64,000 bases of DNA from Oryzomicrobium sp. (lineage in GTDB: Bacteria > Pseudomonadota > Gammaproteobacteria > Burkholderiales > Rhodocyclaceae): the NCBI RefSeq assembly GCF_021287045.1, contig NZ_JAJTBG010000005.1:1-64000 (forward strand), written 5' to 3'. A program made the translations under genes and the position numbers. Each line of letters starts with the position of its first letter. The stretch's first letter is position 1. Below, in pieces: positions 26,436 through 36,200 of the stretch. The notes beneath the pieces were generated by a model. The model searched no databases, was not told the origin of the DNA, and saw nothing but the letters and a program-made list of their open reading frames with translations.

Positions 26436-27647
26436 CTAAACAACACCCTGCAAGAACTCCATTTGTGCCGGCAAACACACTCGATTCAAATCGTAACGAT
26501 CGACAATCGTCTGCCGTGCATTCTTGCGAAGTTGAATTACATCTTGTGGTTCTGCTAGGGCCTCAATGATTTTTAAAGAAATTTCCTCTGGATTGAACAT
26601 ATCCACCAGCCACCCATTCTCTCCATCGCGAATAACCTCCTGAACCGGCGCCGTGCGTGAACCAATCACAAGACAACCAGCAGACATCGCCTCAAGCATC
26701 GACCAAGAAAGAACAAAAGGATAGGTCAGATATACGTGCACGCTCGAAATCTGCAAGATGGTGAGAAACATCGAATACGGCACTTTTCCCAAAAAATGCA
26801 CCCGGGACAAGTCTAGAGAATCGCCCAATTCGTCGAGCAATTGCTGCTGGTATGTTTGCCCATTTTGCAGGCGCGTTCCATAGCTAACATCATCCCCTCC
26901 AACAATTAGCACTCGCGCCCCTGGCCGAGCATCGAGAACCCTCGGGAGGCTGCGCATGAAGCTGGGGAACCCCCTGTACGGCTCTAGATTTCTGGCAACG
27001 TAGGTTATCACCTCGTCGCTTGGAGAAAGCTCAAGCGACGGCAAGCGCACGCGCGCACGGGTGTCAGGACGCACGAGATCCGTATTAATTCCCTCGTGCA
27101 CCGTCTGCAGTTTCCCGTGATATCGCGACGGATAAGTCGACTTCTGCCACCACGTCGGACATTGACCCCAGTCAGCCGCCTCCAAGCCCAACAAATTCCC
27201 AAAGTTTTTAGTGCGAATCCGGGGCAGGGTATCGAATATCAGTTCCTCACCCGGTGCAAAACCGACGTCAGCCCCCTCTGCCTGGTAGAAGAATTCGAAA
27301 TACCCAATCAGAGGTGAGCGAGGAAAGACATCCTTCAAATACCAGATTTCTCCCCAGCCATTGTGGCCAAGCATGACATCCGGCGTAAAACCGGACGACC
27401 GCAAGTCCAAGGCTACACGTGCAACCGCCTGTGCATTCAACACCCCAAGTTCAGCATCGCGAAGATAGTGGTGTGTTCCTTTTTGTGGTTGTCGTGCCGG
27501 TCGATAGACAAACTTCTTCACTCCAGGCAAGTCCGCATCGTGCCTTTGTGTAAGGCACACCACCTGATGCGCTGGATTTGCTGCCAAGTGCCTTGCTAAA
27601 TGCAGATACTGTCCAGGGAAATTCTGGTGAACGAAAAGAAACTTCAT
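26436..27647 (-). CDS. GT4-type glycosyltransferase at the edge of the secretion locus
   Basis: 402 residues with a GT-B layout: an N-terminal MKFLFVHQNFPGQYLHLARH, PDVMLGHNGWGEIWYLKDVFP in the middle of the acceptor domain, and a GT4 donor domain with VITYVARNLEPYRGFPSFMR and LSWSMLEAMSAGCLVIGS. It would transfer a sugar from a nucleotide donor in the cytoplasm; acceptor unknown. Base composition is clearly more AT-rich than the flanking genes. It is divergent from the T1SS genes and may belong to the same acquired block. The start at 27647 fits the conserved N-terminus. Confidence 0.85.
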   Translation of the reverse strand: MKFLFVHQNFPGQYLHLARHLAANPAHQVVCLTQRHDADLPGVKKFVYRPARQPQKGTHHYLRDAELGVLNAQAVARVALDLRSSGFTPDVMLGHNGWGEIWYLKDVFPRSPLIGYFEFFYQAEGADVGFAPGEELIFDTLPRIRTKNFGNLLGLEAADWGQCPTWWQKSTYPSRYHGKLQTVHEGINTDLVRPDTRARVRLPSLELSPSDEVITYVARNLEPYRGFPSFMRSLPRVLDARPGARVLIVGGDDVSYGTRLQNGQTYQQQLLDELGDSLDLSRVHFLGKVPYSMFLTILQISSVHVYLTYPFVLSWSMLEAMSAGCLVIGSRTAPVQEVIRDGENGWLVDMFNPEEISLKIIEALAEPQDVIQLRKNARQTIVDRYDLNRVCLPAQMEFLQGVV

Positions 27648-27916
27648 GGCCGTGAAACAGGGCATCCCTTTCTCGCCATCCGTCAGCAAAAGGTCAGCCC
27701 AGATTATCCACAATGGTTATCTCGATGGAATTCTACCTTCAGTAACTTTGCTAGCAACAGCTGCACAACAATAAAGAAAAAAAACAATGGGGACTACGCG
27801 TTCCGAACAACCAAGGGACTGCTTAATTTCTGATGGGGATACAGGCATTCCCGCAGAACCAGGCTCGATTTTTATACTGACAACATGGCCGCACCGCCTC
27901 TCACACGGAGGGCGCG
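27648..27916. promoter_or_regulatory. AT-rich divergent region before the T1SS operon
   Basis: These 269 bases separate the leftward glycosyltransferase from the rightward exporter gene. TATACT at 27873-27878 is a -10 candidate 39 bases before the exporter ATG; no strong -35 is visible. GGAGG just before the ATG at 27917 is a good ribosome site. I see no regulator gene or known operator. Confidence 0.4.
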
Positions 27917-30172
27917 ATGCCTCGCCGCTTTCTTGAACTCGTCACCTCCAGGCGGCCCCAAGCAACCTCCTCCTCCGCTCCTGGCGAGGAGAGTTATGCC
28001 TTTTCCGCCCAAGACCTGGTCTGGGCAATGGGCAGCTTCTGCGCACTCAACCGCAAGCCTTTCGACCCCGAACTGCTGCTGAGCCAATTTCCGCCGCCAT
28101 ACGGCGCCGGCACATTAATTCACGCCGCCCGGGCAATCGGATTCCGCATTCGACGCCAGAAAATCGCTGCCGAGGCCCTTGGGCAGCTCACGCTGCCCTG
28201 CCTGGTGATCCTACGGGAAAACACCACACCTCCCGCCGCCACGACCTCCGCCAGCCATACCTCGTCCCTCACCCCTGAAATCGAAGCACAGTCCGAAGCA
28301 CCGCCGCCGACATGTCGGCCAGCCATCGTCATACAAGCCGGCGCCGACAAAATCACATTCTTCGCTGCCGGCACCAATAGCCCGCAGACGCTTACGCCAA
28401 CCCAATTCGCCGAGCACTACACTGGCATTGCCTTCCAACTGGCATTGGCGTCGGCACCAGTCCGGGATCCGGATGGTGCGGCAATCGACACAGGAAAATT
28501 CGGCTTTCGCTGGTTCATTCCCGAACTCCTCAAGCATAGGCATGTCTGGCGCGACGTGCTCATCGCCTCGCTGGTCATCCAACTGCTGGCGCTGGGTACG
28601 CCGCTCTTTACCCAGGTCATCATCGACAAGGTAGTGGTCCATCGCACTGAAAGCACCCTGCTCGTGATCGGCATCGGCCTGGCCGTATTCATGATCTTCT
28701 CGTCGTTGCTTACCTGGGTGCGGCAATACCTGGTGCTGCACACCGGCAACCGGGTCGACGCCGTGCTGGGCGCAGCGGTCTTCGACCACCTGTTCAAGCT
28801 TCCGCCACGCTATTTCGAGCATCGGCCTACCGGCGTCATCGCCGCCCGGCTGCATGGCGTCGAGACGATCCGAGAGTTCGTGGCGAGTGCGGCTGTGACA
28901 CTGATCCTCGACCTTCCCTTCCTGCTGCTCTTCGTCGGGATCATGTTCTACTACAGCGTCGGCCTCACCTTCATGGCTCTGGCATTGATCGGCTGCATCG
29001 TCGGCCTCAGCCTCGTCATGGCGCCGGTCTTCCGCGCCCGGCTGAACGAACAGTTCCTGCTCGGCGCCCGCAACCAAGCTTTCGTGACTGAATACGTTTC
29101 CGGCCTGGAAACGGTCAAGAGTCTGCAAATGGAGCCCCAGCTCAAGTCGCGCTACAGCGACTACCTCGCGGATTACCTGCGCTCAGGCTTCCGCATGAAG
29201 CAGATCGCCAACACTTACAACGTGGCCGCAAATGGCATCGAGCAATTGATGACGTTGCTCATCCTCGTGGTCGGCGCCTACACGGTGATGAACGGCAGCG
29301 ACTTCACCATTGGCATGCTCATCGCCTTCCAGATGTTCGCCAGCCGGGTATCTCAACCGATGCTGCGGCTCGTCGGGCTATGGCAACAGTTTCAGCAGGC
29401 CAATCTATCCGTACAGCGCCTGGGCGACATCATGAACGCCCCCACCGAACCCTATTCGGTCCTTCCCAACCGCCTGCGTGAAGGACAAGGAAAAATCGAG
29501 ATAGAAGATCTCAGCTTTCGCTACGGCGAAGACCTGCCTTTCCTCTACCAGGGTTTCCACATGGCGGTAACCCCCGGAGAGATCGTGGCCATCATGGGGC
29601 CCTCGGGGTCGGGGAAGAGCACGCTCAGCAAGCTGCTACAAGGTTTCTACGCACCCTCCAGCGGCACGATCAAGCTCGATAGGCACGACATCCGGCACCT
29701 CTCGGCCAACGAACTGCGCCACACCTTCGGCGTCGTGCCGCAGGAGACGGTGCTCTTCTCGGGCACGCTCTACGACAACCTCCTGATGGCCAACCCGCAT
29801 GCGACCTTCGAGCAGATCACCAAGGTATGCCGCATGGCAGAAATTCATGAGGTGATCGAACGCCTGCCGCAGGGTTACCAGACCGAAATCGGCGAACGGG
29901 GCGCGGGCCTTTCAGGCGGACAGAAACAACGGCTTGCCATTGCCCGGGCACTGCTGAAGCAGCCCAAGGTGCTGATCTTCGACGAAGCGACCAGCAGCCT
30001 CGACGCGCAGACGGCAGAGCATTTCGCCACGACGATCAATCAACTGAAGGGCAAGGTGACGATGCTGTTCATCACCCATGCCATGCCAAAAGCGTTGCAG
30101 GTCGACCGCCTCATACACATCGGCAACCCGTCCTCCCACAATGCCGAACACCAAAAACGGTCACCGGGGTGA
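27917..30172 (+). CDS. Type I secretion ABC exporter (HlyB-like, with inactive C39-like domain)
   Basis: 751 residues. An N-terminal C39-like domain (about 25-175) has the fold pattern of HlyB but lacks the catalytic-Cys motif of true C39 peptidases. It contains an unusual Thr/Ser/Pro-rich linker near residues 95-140. The membrane domain (about 210-480) includes LGTPLFTQVIIDKVVVHRTE and PPRYFEHRPTGVIAARLHGV. The ATPase has Walker A GPSGSGKSTL (from about 561), signature LSGGQKQRLAIARALL and Walker B VLIFDEATSSLD. It should energise export of the RTX protein encoded downstream with the HlyD and TolC components. First gene of the operon. Confidence 0.94.
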   Translation: MPRRFLELVTSRRPQATSSSAPGEESYAFSAQDLVWAMGSFCALNRKPFDPELLLSQFPPPYGAGTLIHAARAIGFRIRRQKIAAEALGQLTLPCLVILRENTTPPAATTSASHTSSLTPEIEAQSEAPPPTCRPAIVIQAGADKITFFAAGTNSPQTLTPTQFAEHYTGIAFQLALASAPVRDPDGAAIDTGKFGFRWFIPELLKHRHVWRDVLIASLVIQLLALGTPLFTQVIIDKVVVHRTESTLLVIGIGLAVFMIFSSLLTWVRQYLVLHTGNRVDAVLGAAVFDHLFKLPPRYFEHRPTGVIAARLHGVETIREFVASAAVTLILDLPFLLLFVGIMFYYSVGLTFMALALIGCIVGLSLVMAPVFRARLNEQFLLGARNQAFVTEYVSGLETVKSLQMEPQLKSRYSDYLADYLRSGFRMKQIANTYNVAANGIEQLMTLLILVVGAYTVMNGSDFTIGMLIAFQMFASRVSQPMLRLVGLWQQFQQANLSVQRLGDIMNAPTEPYSVLPNRLREGQGKIEIEDLSFRYGEDLPFLYQGFHMAVTPGEIVAIMGPSGSGKSTLSKLLQGFYAPSSGTIKLDRHDIRHLSANELRHTFGVVPQETVLFSGTLYDNLLMANPHATFEQITKVCRMAEIHEVIERLPQGYQTEIGERGAGLSGGQKQRLAIARALLKQPKVLIFDEATSSLDAQTAEHFATTINQLKGKVTMLFITHAMPKALQVDRLIHIGNPSSHNAEHQKRSPG

Positions 30173-30231
30173 TCCGGCCTCCCGCACCGCCGAGAACCCA
30201 TCCGTTTCATTCATGTGAAGGTAACCACCCC

Positions 30232-30909
30232 ATGAAACAAGGCCTGCTTCTGCGCACAGGCCGAAAATTCCATGTGCGCCATGGTTGCATGGGACTCTGC
30301 CTCCTGATTCTCACCGCCTGCAACGCCCTCGTCGGCGGCGTCATCGGCACCGCTGACCGTATCGACGATGCCCGCGAATCCCAACGCATGAGCAGCATCT
30401 CTGAGGAGTCCCAGGCCCGTTACAAGGCAATGGCTGATCGCGGCGATCCCAGAGGCCTCTATTACATGGCCTTTGTACATGCCGCCAAGCATATGGATGA
30501 TCCAGGGAGCGATGCCTATACCGTTAAGCAAATGTACGAAGAAGCGGTGGCCAAGGGATCGAATGACGCCAAGGCAATGCTCGGGAATATGTTGGTCTGC
30601 GGCGACACAGGCAGCCTGTGGACCGGGGGATGCCTGGGCGGGCTGCCTAAATCAGCCCGTGATCCCAAGCGCGGCCTAGCCCTCCTCAAGGAGGCCGCAG
30701 AGAAATCCTGCTCCTTCACCGAACCCTTGATGGCCTACGGCCTGTGTCGAGAACGGGAGGCGTCGATTCCAAACATGATCAAACTCATTTATCGAGATGG
30801 GGATGGCGGCATTCCAAAAAACCCTGAGCAAGAAGCATATTGGCGTAGCCGGGAAGCAACCTGCAAACCCAAGATTGATGAAATCAATCGTCAGCGCGGC
30901 TGCAACTGA
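30232..30909 (+). CDS. Sel1-like lipoprotein, tandem copy 1 (type A; candidate immunity protein)
   Basis: 225 residues. The signal peptide ends in lipobox LTAC (Cys30). The mature part has a conserved GTADRIDDARESQRMSS segment and two Sel1-like helical units (MYEEAVAKGSNDAKAMLGNM and KRGLALLKEAAEKSCSF), with several Cys that could form disulfides. Copy 1 lacks the RTX-like N-terminal leader seen in copies 2-4. The C-terminal half is identical to that of copy 3. It lies between the T1SS exporter and the RTX lipase. I do not recognise a named family; protection of the producer's envelope from the lipase is inferred. An upstream in-frame start at 30169 is less likely. Confidence 0.82.
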   Translation: MKQGLLLRTGRKFHVRHGCMGLCLLILTACNALVGGVIGTADRIDDARESQRMSSISEESQARYKAMADRGDPRGLYYMAFVHAAKHMDDPGSDAYTVKQMYEEAVAKGSNDAKAMLGNMLVCGDTGSLWTGGCLGGLPKSARDPKRGLALLKEAAEKSCSFTEPLMAYGLCREREASIPNMIKLIYRDGDGGIPKNPEQEAYWRSREATCKPKIDEINRQRGCN

Positions 30910-31139
30910 TTGCCAATAACTCAGTGCAGAGACTACATCATGGCCAACTCAATCAATGAAGACAATGGAATGGCGCTCGCATATCCAAATCACTCGAAGA
31001 AACGTAGTTTGGAATCAGGTACCCGCATGATGTCCCACATTCGCCTCGGCGGTCTGGCGCTGGTACTCCTGCTATTCACCGCCTGCAACTCCCTCGTCGG
31101 CGGCGTCATCGGCACCGCTGACCGTATCGACGATGCCCG
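30538..31139. repeat. Exact direct repeat, first copy (602 bp)
   Basis: By eye this block is identical, base for base, to 32069-32670 (offset 1531). It runs from the middle of lipoprotein copy 1, across the intergenic gap, into the signal-peptide region of copy 2. It ends at a C/T mismatch in ARG-coding CCCGC versus CCCGT. Confidence 0.9.
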
Positions 31140-31674
31140 CGAATCCCAACGCATGAGCAGCATCTCCGAGGAATCCCAAGCCCGCTACAAGGCAATGGCC
31201 GATCGCGGCGATCCCAAAGGCCTCTATTACATGGCATTCGTGCATGCCGCCAAGCATATGAATGACCGTGGAGGCGATGCCTATACCGTTAAAAAAATGT
31301 ATGAAGAAGCGGTAGCAAAAGGTTCGAATGATGCAAAAGTTAGTTTAGGAAATATGCTTGTCTGTGGCTCGACGGGAATACTTTGGGGTGGAGTTTGCTC
31401 TGGGTCCTTACCGGAAGTAGATCGCAACCCCAAACGAGGACTTATTTTACTAAAAGAAGCGGCTGAAAAATCATGCTCTGTAACTACTCCTCTAATGGCC
31501 TACGGCCAATGTCGAGAACGAGAAACCTCAATCGCGAGACTTATTAAGCTTATTTATCGAGAAGGAAAAGGTGGAATTCCTAAGGATTCCGAACAAGAAG
31601 CATATTGGCGTAGCCGGGAAGCAACCTGCCAACCCAAGATCGATGAAACCAATCGCCAGCGCGGCTGCAACTGA
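30940..31674 (+). CDS. Sel1-like lipoprotein, tandem copy 2 (type B)
   Basis: 244 residues from the ATG at 30940. The first 30 residues (MANSINEDNGMALAY...) match the start of the RTX lipase, then a normal lipoprotein signal follows (MMSHIRLGGLALVLLLFTAC, Cys49). Translation could instead start at 31027 or 31030, giving a standard-length signal. The middle and C-terminal part (from about 31284) diverge strongly from copies 1 and 3 and use more A/T-ending codons (type B: CGSTGILWGGVCSGSLPEVD). The Sel1-like units and Cys pattern are kept. Candidate immunity lipoprotein by context. Confidence 0.8.
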   Translation: MANSINEDNGMALAYPNHSKKRSLESGTRMMSHIRLGGLALVLLLFTACNSLVGGVIGTADRIDDARESQRMSSISEESQARYKAMADRGDPKGLYYMAFVHAAKHMNDRGGDAYTVKKMYEEAVAKGSNDAKVSLGNMLVCGSTGILWGGVCSGSLPEVDRNPKRGLILLKEAAEKSCSVTTPLMAYGQCRERETSIARLIKLIYREGKGGIPKDSEQEAYWRSREATCQPKIDETNRQRGCN

Positions 31675-31705
31675 TTGCCAATAATTCAACCCAGGGGACT
31701 ACATC

Positions 31706-32440
31706 ATGGCCAACCCGATCAATGAAAACAACGGCATGGCACTCGTACGTCCAAATCGCTCGATGAAACGTAACTTGCAGCCACCCTCCCGCGTGATATC
31801 CCACATTCGCCTTGGTGGCCTGGCGCTGGCACTCCTGCTATTCACCGCCTGTAACGCTCTCGTCGGCGGCATCGTCGGCACCGCTGATCGTATCGACGAT
31901 GCCCGCGAATCCCAGCGCATGAGCAGCATCTCCGAGGACTCCCAGGCCCGTTACAAGGCAATGGCCGATAGTGGTGATCCCAAAGGCCTCTATTACATGG
32001 CATTCGTACATGCGGCCAAGCATCGGAGCGATAGAGGAGGCGATGCCTATGCCGTTAAGCAAATGTATGAAGAAGCGGTGGCCAAGGGATCGAATGACGC
32101 CAAGGCAATGCTCGGGAATATGTTGGTCTGCGGCGACACAGGCAGCCTGTGGACCGGGGGATGCCTGGGCGGGCTGCCTAAATCAGCCCGTGATCCCAAG
32201 CGCGGCCTAGCCCTCCTCAAGGAGGCCGCAGAGAAATCCTGCTCCTTCACCGAACCCTTGATGGCCTACGGCCTGTGTCGAGAACGGGAGGCGTCGATTC
32301 CAAACATGATCAAACTCATTTATCGAGATGGGGATGGCGGCATTCCAAAAAACCCTGAGCAAGAAGCATATTGGCGTAGCCGGGAAGCAACCTGCAAACC
32401 CAAGATTGATGAAATCAATCGTCAGCGCGGCTGCAACTGA
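31706..32440 (+). CDS. Sel1-like lipoprotein, tandem copy 3 (type A)
   Basis: 244 residues. It has the RTX-like leader (MANPINENNGMALVRP) and lipobox FTAC (Cys49). Here the inner ATG-ATG of copies 2 and 4 is replaced by GTG-ATA, and AGGGGA lies about 8 bases before the ATG at 31706, so the leader is probably translated. An inner ATG at residue 20 could also give a normal signal peptide. The C-terminal half is identical to copy 1 because of the repeat starting at 32069. Same proposed role as the other copies. Confidence 0.8.
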   Translation: MANPINENNGMALVRPNRSMKRNLQPPSRVISHIRLGGLALALLLFTACNALVGGIVGTADRIDDARESQRMSSISEDSQARYKAMADSGDPKGLYYMAFVHAAKHRSDRGGDAYAVKQMYEEAVAKGSNDAKAMLGNMLVCGDTGSLWTGGCLGGLPKSARDPKRGLALLKEAAEKSCSFTEPLMAYGLCREREASIPNMIKLIYRDGDGGIPKNPEQEAYWRSREATCKPKIDEINRQRGCN

Positions 32441-32670
32441 TTGCCAATAACTCAGTGCAGAGACTACATCATGGCCAACTCAATCAATGAAGACAATGGA
32501 ATGGCGCTCGCATATCCAAATCACTCGAAGAAACGTAGTTTGGAATCAGGTACCCGCATGATGTCCCACATTCGCCTCGGCGGTCTGGCGCTGGTACTCC
32601 TGCTATTCACCGCCTGCAACTCCCTCGTCGGCGGCGTCATCGGCACCGCTGACCGTATCGACGATGCCCG
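32069..32670. repeat. Exact direct repeat, second copy (602 bp)
   Basis: Second arm of the 602-bp repeat (first at 30538-31139). It joins the C-terminal half of lipoprotein copy 3 to the N-terminal part of copy 4. Recombination between the arms would remove or add one two-gene unit of 1531 bp without breaking a reading frame. Confidence 0.9.
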
Positions 32671-33223
32671 TGAATCCCGGCGACTGGCATCAATCTACGG
32701 TCAATCAGTCGCTCGGTACAAGGCAATGGCCGATCGCGGGGACCCAAAAGGTCTGTATTACATGGCCTTCGTACACGCATTTGAACATAGAAACGATAGA
32801 AACGACCCCACGGGTGATGCCCAGACTGTTAAGCGGATGTATGAAGAAGCGATAGCCAGGGGATCAAACGATGCAAAAGTTGCCCTAGGTAACATGCTGA
32901 TATGTGGTGCAACCGGAATTTTGTGGACAACTGCATGCTTCCCTAATATTGGACTTCCTGAAGTAGAACGTGACCCTTTTCATGGTCTTGAATTGCTGAA
33001 AGAAGCAGCAGAAAAATCATGTTCAGTCACCGAACCTCTAATCGGTCTTGATCAATGTAGAGAAAGAGAAGCTTCTATTGCTACGAAAATCCGTATTATT
33101 TATCGAGACGGGAAGGGAGGAATCCCTAAAGACCCTAAGCAAGAAGCATATTGGCGAGACCAAGAATCGGTATGCGAGCAAAAAATTGATGAGATCAACC
33201 GCCAGCGTCGCTGCTATCAATAA
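32471..33223 (+). CDS. Sel1-like lipoprotein, tandem copy 4 (type B)
   Basis: 250 residues. The leader and lipoprotein signal are identical to copy 2. After the repeat ends (32670) the sequence diverges (RRLASIYGQSVARYKAMADR) and shares type B features with copy 2: GATGILWTTACFPNIGLPEVE and KSCSVTEPLIGLDQC. Codon use in the second half is AT-rich. It lies 26 bases before the RTX start and is likely co-translated with it. Candidate immunity lipoprotein; the most diverged of the four. Confidence 0.8.
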   Translation: MANSINEDNGMALAYPNHSKKRSLESGTRMMSHIRLGGLALVLLLFTACNSLVGGVIGTADRIDDARESRRLASIYGQSVARYKAMADRGDPKGLYYMAFVHAFEHRNDRNDPTGDAQTVKRMYEEAIARGSNDAKVALGNMLICGATGILWTTACFPNIGLPEVERDPFHGLELLKEAAEKSCSVTEPLIGLDQCREREASIATKIRIIYRDGKGGIPKDPKQEAYWRDQESVCEQKIDEINRQRRCYQ

Positions 33224-33249
33224 AGCCAAATAAATTCCAGGGGATAAAT

Positions 33250-36200
33250 ATGCCAAAATCAACAGCAATCAATGAATCTTCAGGAATGGCGTTAGCTTAC
33301 CAGTCGTATCCAGAAGCTGCTAATAAACAAGCATTACCGATCCCAGCTGGATGGGACTCCCTGGGTGAGAGTGCTGAAGGTTCATTAGGACTAACTGATA
33401 CTTGGAATCAGCAATTTGGTAGCAATAATAAACTTGAAAACCAGTTCGTCGTATTCGTCAACGAAAAAGAGCATCAGGTCGTCATTTCATTCAAAGGTTC
33501 AGACGCCGGCAGTAACTGGCAATCCGACCTGCTCGACGCCGGCGCTGCCGAATTCGCCAAGATCTGGCCCAAAGCGCAGGAAGCCTACGACCTCCTGAGT
33601 GGCAAGAAGCCCATCCTCAACCCGGACGGAACGCCCGTCCTCGACAAGAATGGCATGCCCGTCAAATCGCCTTATGCTGACTGGACCTTCATCACCGCCG
33701 GTCACAGCCTGGGCGGCGGCATGGCCCAATCGTTCGCATTGCGCAACGGCCTGGATGCCTACGTCTATAACAGTCTCCCGATCGCCAACGACACGATCAA
33801 CGGCACCGCGCTCGGCAACGTGGTCACCGACCGGACGACCGGCGCCACCACACCCAAACCCTTTTTCGCCAGCGAGAGCGACTTCCAGGCCAAATACGAT
33901 GCCTGGATTGGCGGAAACCACCACGTCTACGACGTCCGCACCCCCAACGACATCGCGACTTTCTTCTACCCGACCTTCGGCCGCGGCAAGTATTTGAGCA
34001 CGATGTCCGGCCAGGCGCCGGACATGCTGCCCGGGGTGGAAATCCCCATGCAAATGAAGCTTGCATTGGGGCTGTCGATTCTCGCCGGCAATGCCGGGGC
34101 TCTGGTGTCGCTGGCCAGCCTGACCTTCGAAGCGCTCGATCACATGATGGGCACGCTGCGCGATGCGGCACTGAACGTCGGCCTCGATACCAACGGGCGG
34201 TTCCTGCGACTGCCCGGGCAAGAACTGCTGGCACAGATGCCGACCCTTGTGCGCAACCAGCTGTCCGCCATTGGCGCGGTGTCGGCAAGCAACATCACCG
34301 AAGTCGGCAACGGCTTTGTCAGGCTGGCGACATCGACGGGCGATTACTACATCAAGTATGTCCAGGCAGGGGACACGACCGGCAACCCGGGCGATGTCAT
34401 CGTCCAGTACGACAATTTGCGCAAGGAGATGACGTGCAACGTGAACCGTCCCGGGGACGGCTTCTCGATTGTCGAATACGACGCTTCTCACAACGAAGTG
34501 TCCCGTACCAAGACGATCCTCAACGCCAAGGACAAGCTCGAGGTCACCGAATACTGGAGCAAGGACGACCCCGCGGCGCACAAGACCGAAACCCGGAAGC
34601 TCACGCCGGACGGGTGGCAGGACACGATTTCGGGTGGTAGCGGGCAGGAAAAATACGTCATCGCCACCCAGGGCGACCTCAAGGGCCAGCAGGTCCTGCG
34701 GGACATCAGCCCCAAGGGAACGATCTGTGTGGGCGAAAAGCCGTTGGCACCCGATGTGGCGACACTGATCCACATCAGCACCAACATATGGCAGGACAGC
34801 GAGGGCACCCTGTATCGCTTTCAACCCGGCGCAAGGAATGGGGTCGGAACGCTGATGGTATCCGGCGGCACCCTGGGCACGAATACGTTGGAAATCGATG
34901 GTTTCGATTTGTCGGCGGCGCAAAGCGACACGGGATATGCCGGTATTCGGCTGGGTTCCACGAAGCTGGCCATCGAACCGGGCACATGCCGTGCCACCGA
35001 TGCGTTTTCAACGAGTAACGACACGCCTGCCAACGTATCGGCATCCGCAACGGGGACGCTACAGACCTTTACCGTCGTGGCTTCCGCCGTCAGCGACAAG
35101 GCCCGGCAGATCGTTCTCGCCCTGAGCGACAGTGCGGCGGGCTTTGCGTCCATTTTCGGCATCAACACCGGGGCCGACTATATTCCCTTCGGCAATGGGC
35201 CGATCACGTTGACCATTCCGGCCGGCAAAGACGGCGTCACGGTTGCGCTGGTCAATACGGGCGATCGCTCGGCCGCTGCCTCGGCCCAGCTTACCGCCAC
35301 CATTGTCGATCCGGGCGCCGCGGTACCGGCCAGCAGCAATGTGTTCACCGTCGACTTCCAGGCGAATGGCTTGCCCTCGGGGGGGCGTCCCGACCACACG
35401 ATCGTCGGGGACTTGCAGCCGATCAACTATGGTTCCGATACCAACCCGCAGTACCACATGGACGAGTTCGGGAACCTCGTGGTCGATCCCGCCAGCCCTG
35501 CGCCCGGACGGAACGATACGCTGTACGGCAGCAGCGGCAACGATCTCATCCAGGCCGGCGGCGGCACCAACCTCGTTCGCGCCACCCAAGGCGGCAATGA
35601 CACGGTGGAAGGCCAGGGGGGAACGGGGGCCATCATCGCCGGCAGCGGAAACAATGCCCTCTATGGCAATGCCCGCGAGACTTTTGCGCAGGCTCTTGAA
35701 AGAGCCGGCCATGGTCAGGCCACCGGACAGTATGGCTATCTCTTCGCCATGGGCGACGGGGCCAATACCGTGGTCGGCGGCAACGGCAACGACCTGGTAC
35801 TGACCGGCGGCGGGAACAACCTGGTCATCCTCGGGCCAGGCAACAGCACCGTGCTCGGCGGCGAGCACGTCGTCGACGCTGCCACGGACTGGAATACGCT
35901 CAACCAAGAGGCGATCCTGACGCTCAATCGGATCAATGCGCGGCCGGCCAACACATTTGTCGTTCCCCAAGGCTGGTCGCAACAGCAATATACCCACTGG
36001 TTAAACGGCACTCCATTCGGCACCAGCCGCGATACGATTTTCGGCGGCAGCGGCACAAACCTAATCAGAACGAGCAACGGCGACAACTATGTGGATGCCG
36101 GCACCGGAAATACCTCGGTTTATGGCGGCGGCGGCAACGACACCATCTTTGGCAGTTCCGGAAACGGCGTGCTCTGGGGCGGCGGCGGAAACGACTACAT

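Noticed and set aside
27990-28440. Active C39 peptidase that would process a double-glycine leader (bacteriocin maturation)
   Set aside because: The catalytic Cys motif is absent and no small double-glycine peptide gene is nearby; the substrate is an RTX protein with an uncleaved C-terminal signal.
30232-33223. Lipase chaperone (foldase, Lif type) function for the lipoproteins
   Set aside because: They carry lipobox signals and Sel1-like units rather than the membrane-anchored helical Lif fold, and T1SS lipases are not known to need foldases. Four copies also fit poorly.
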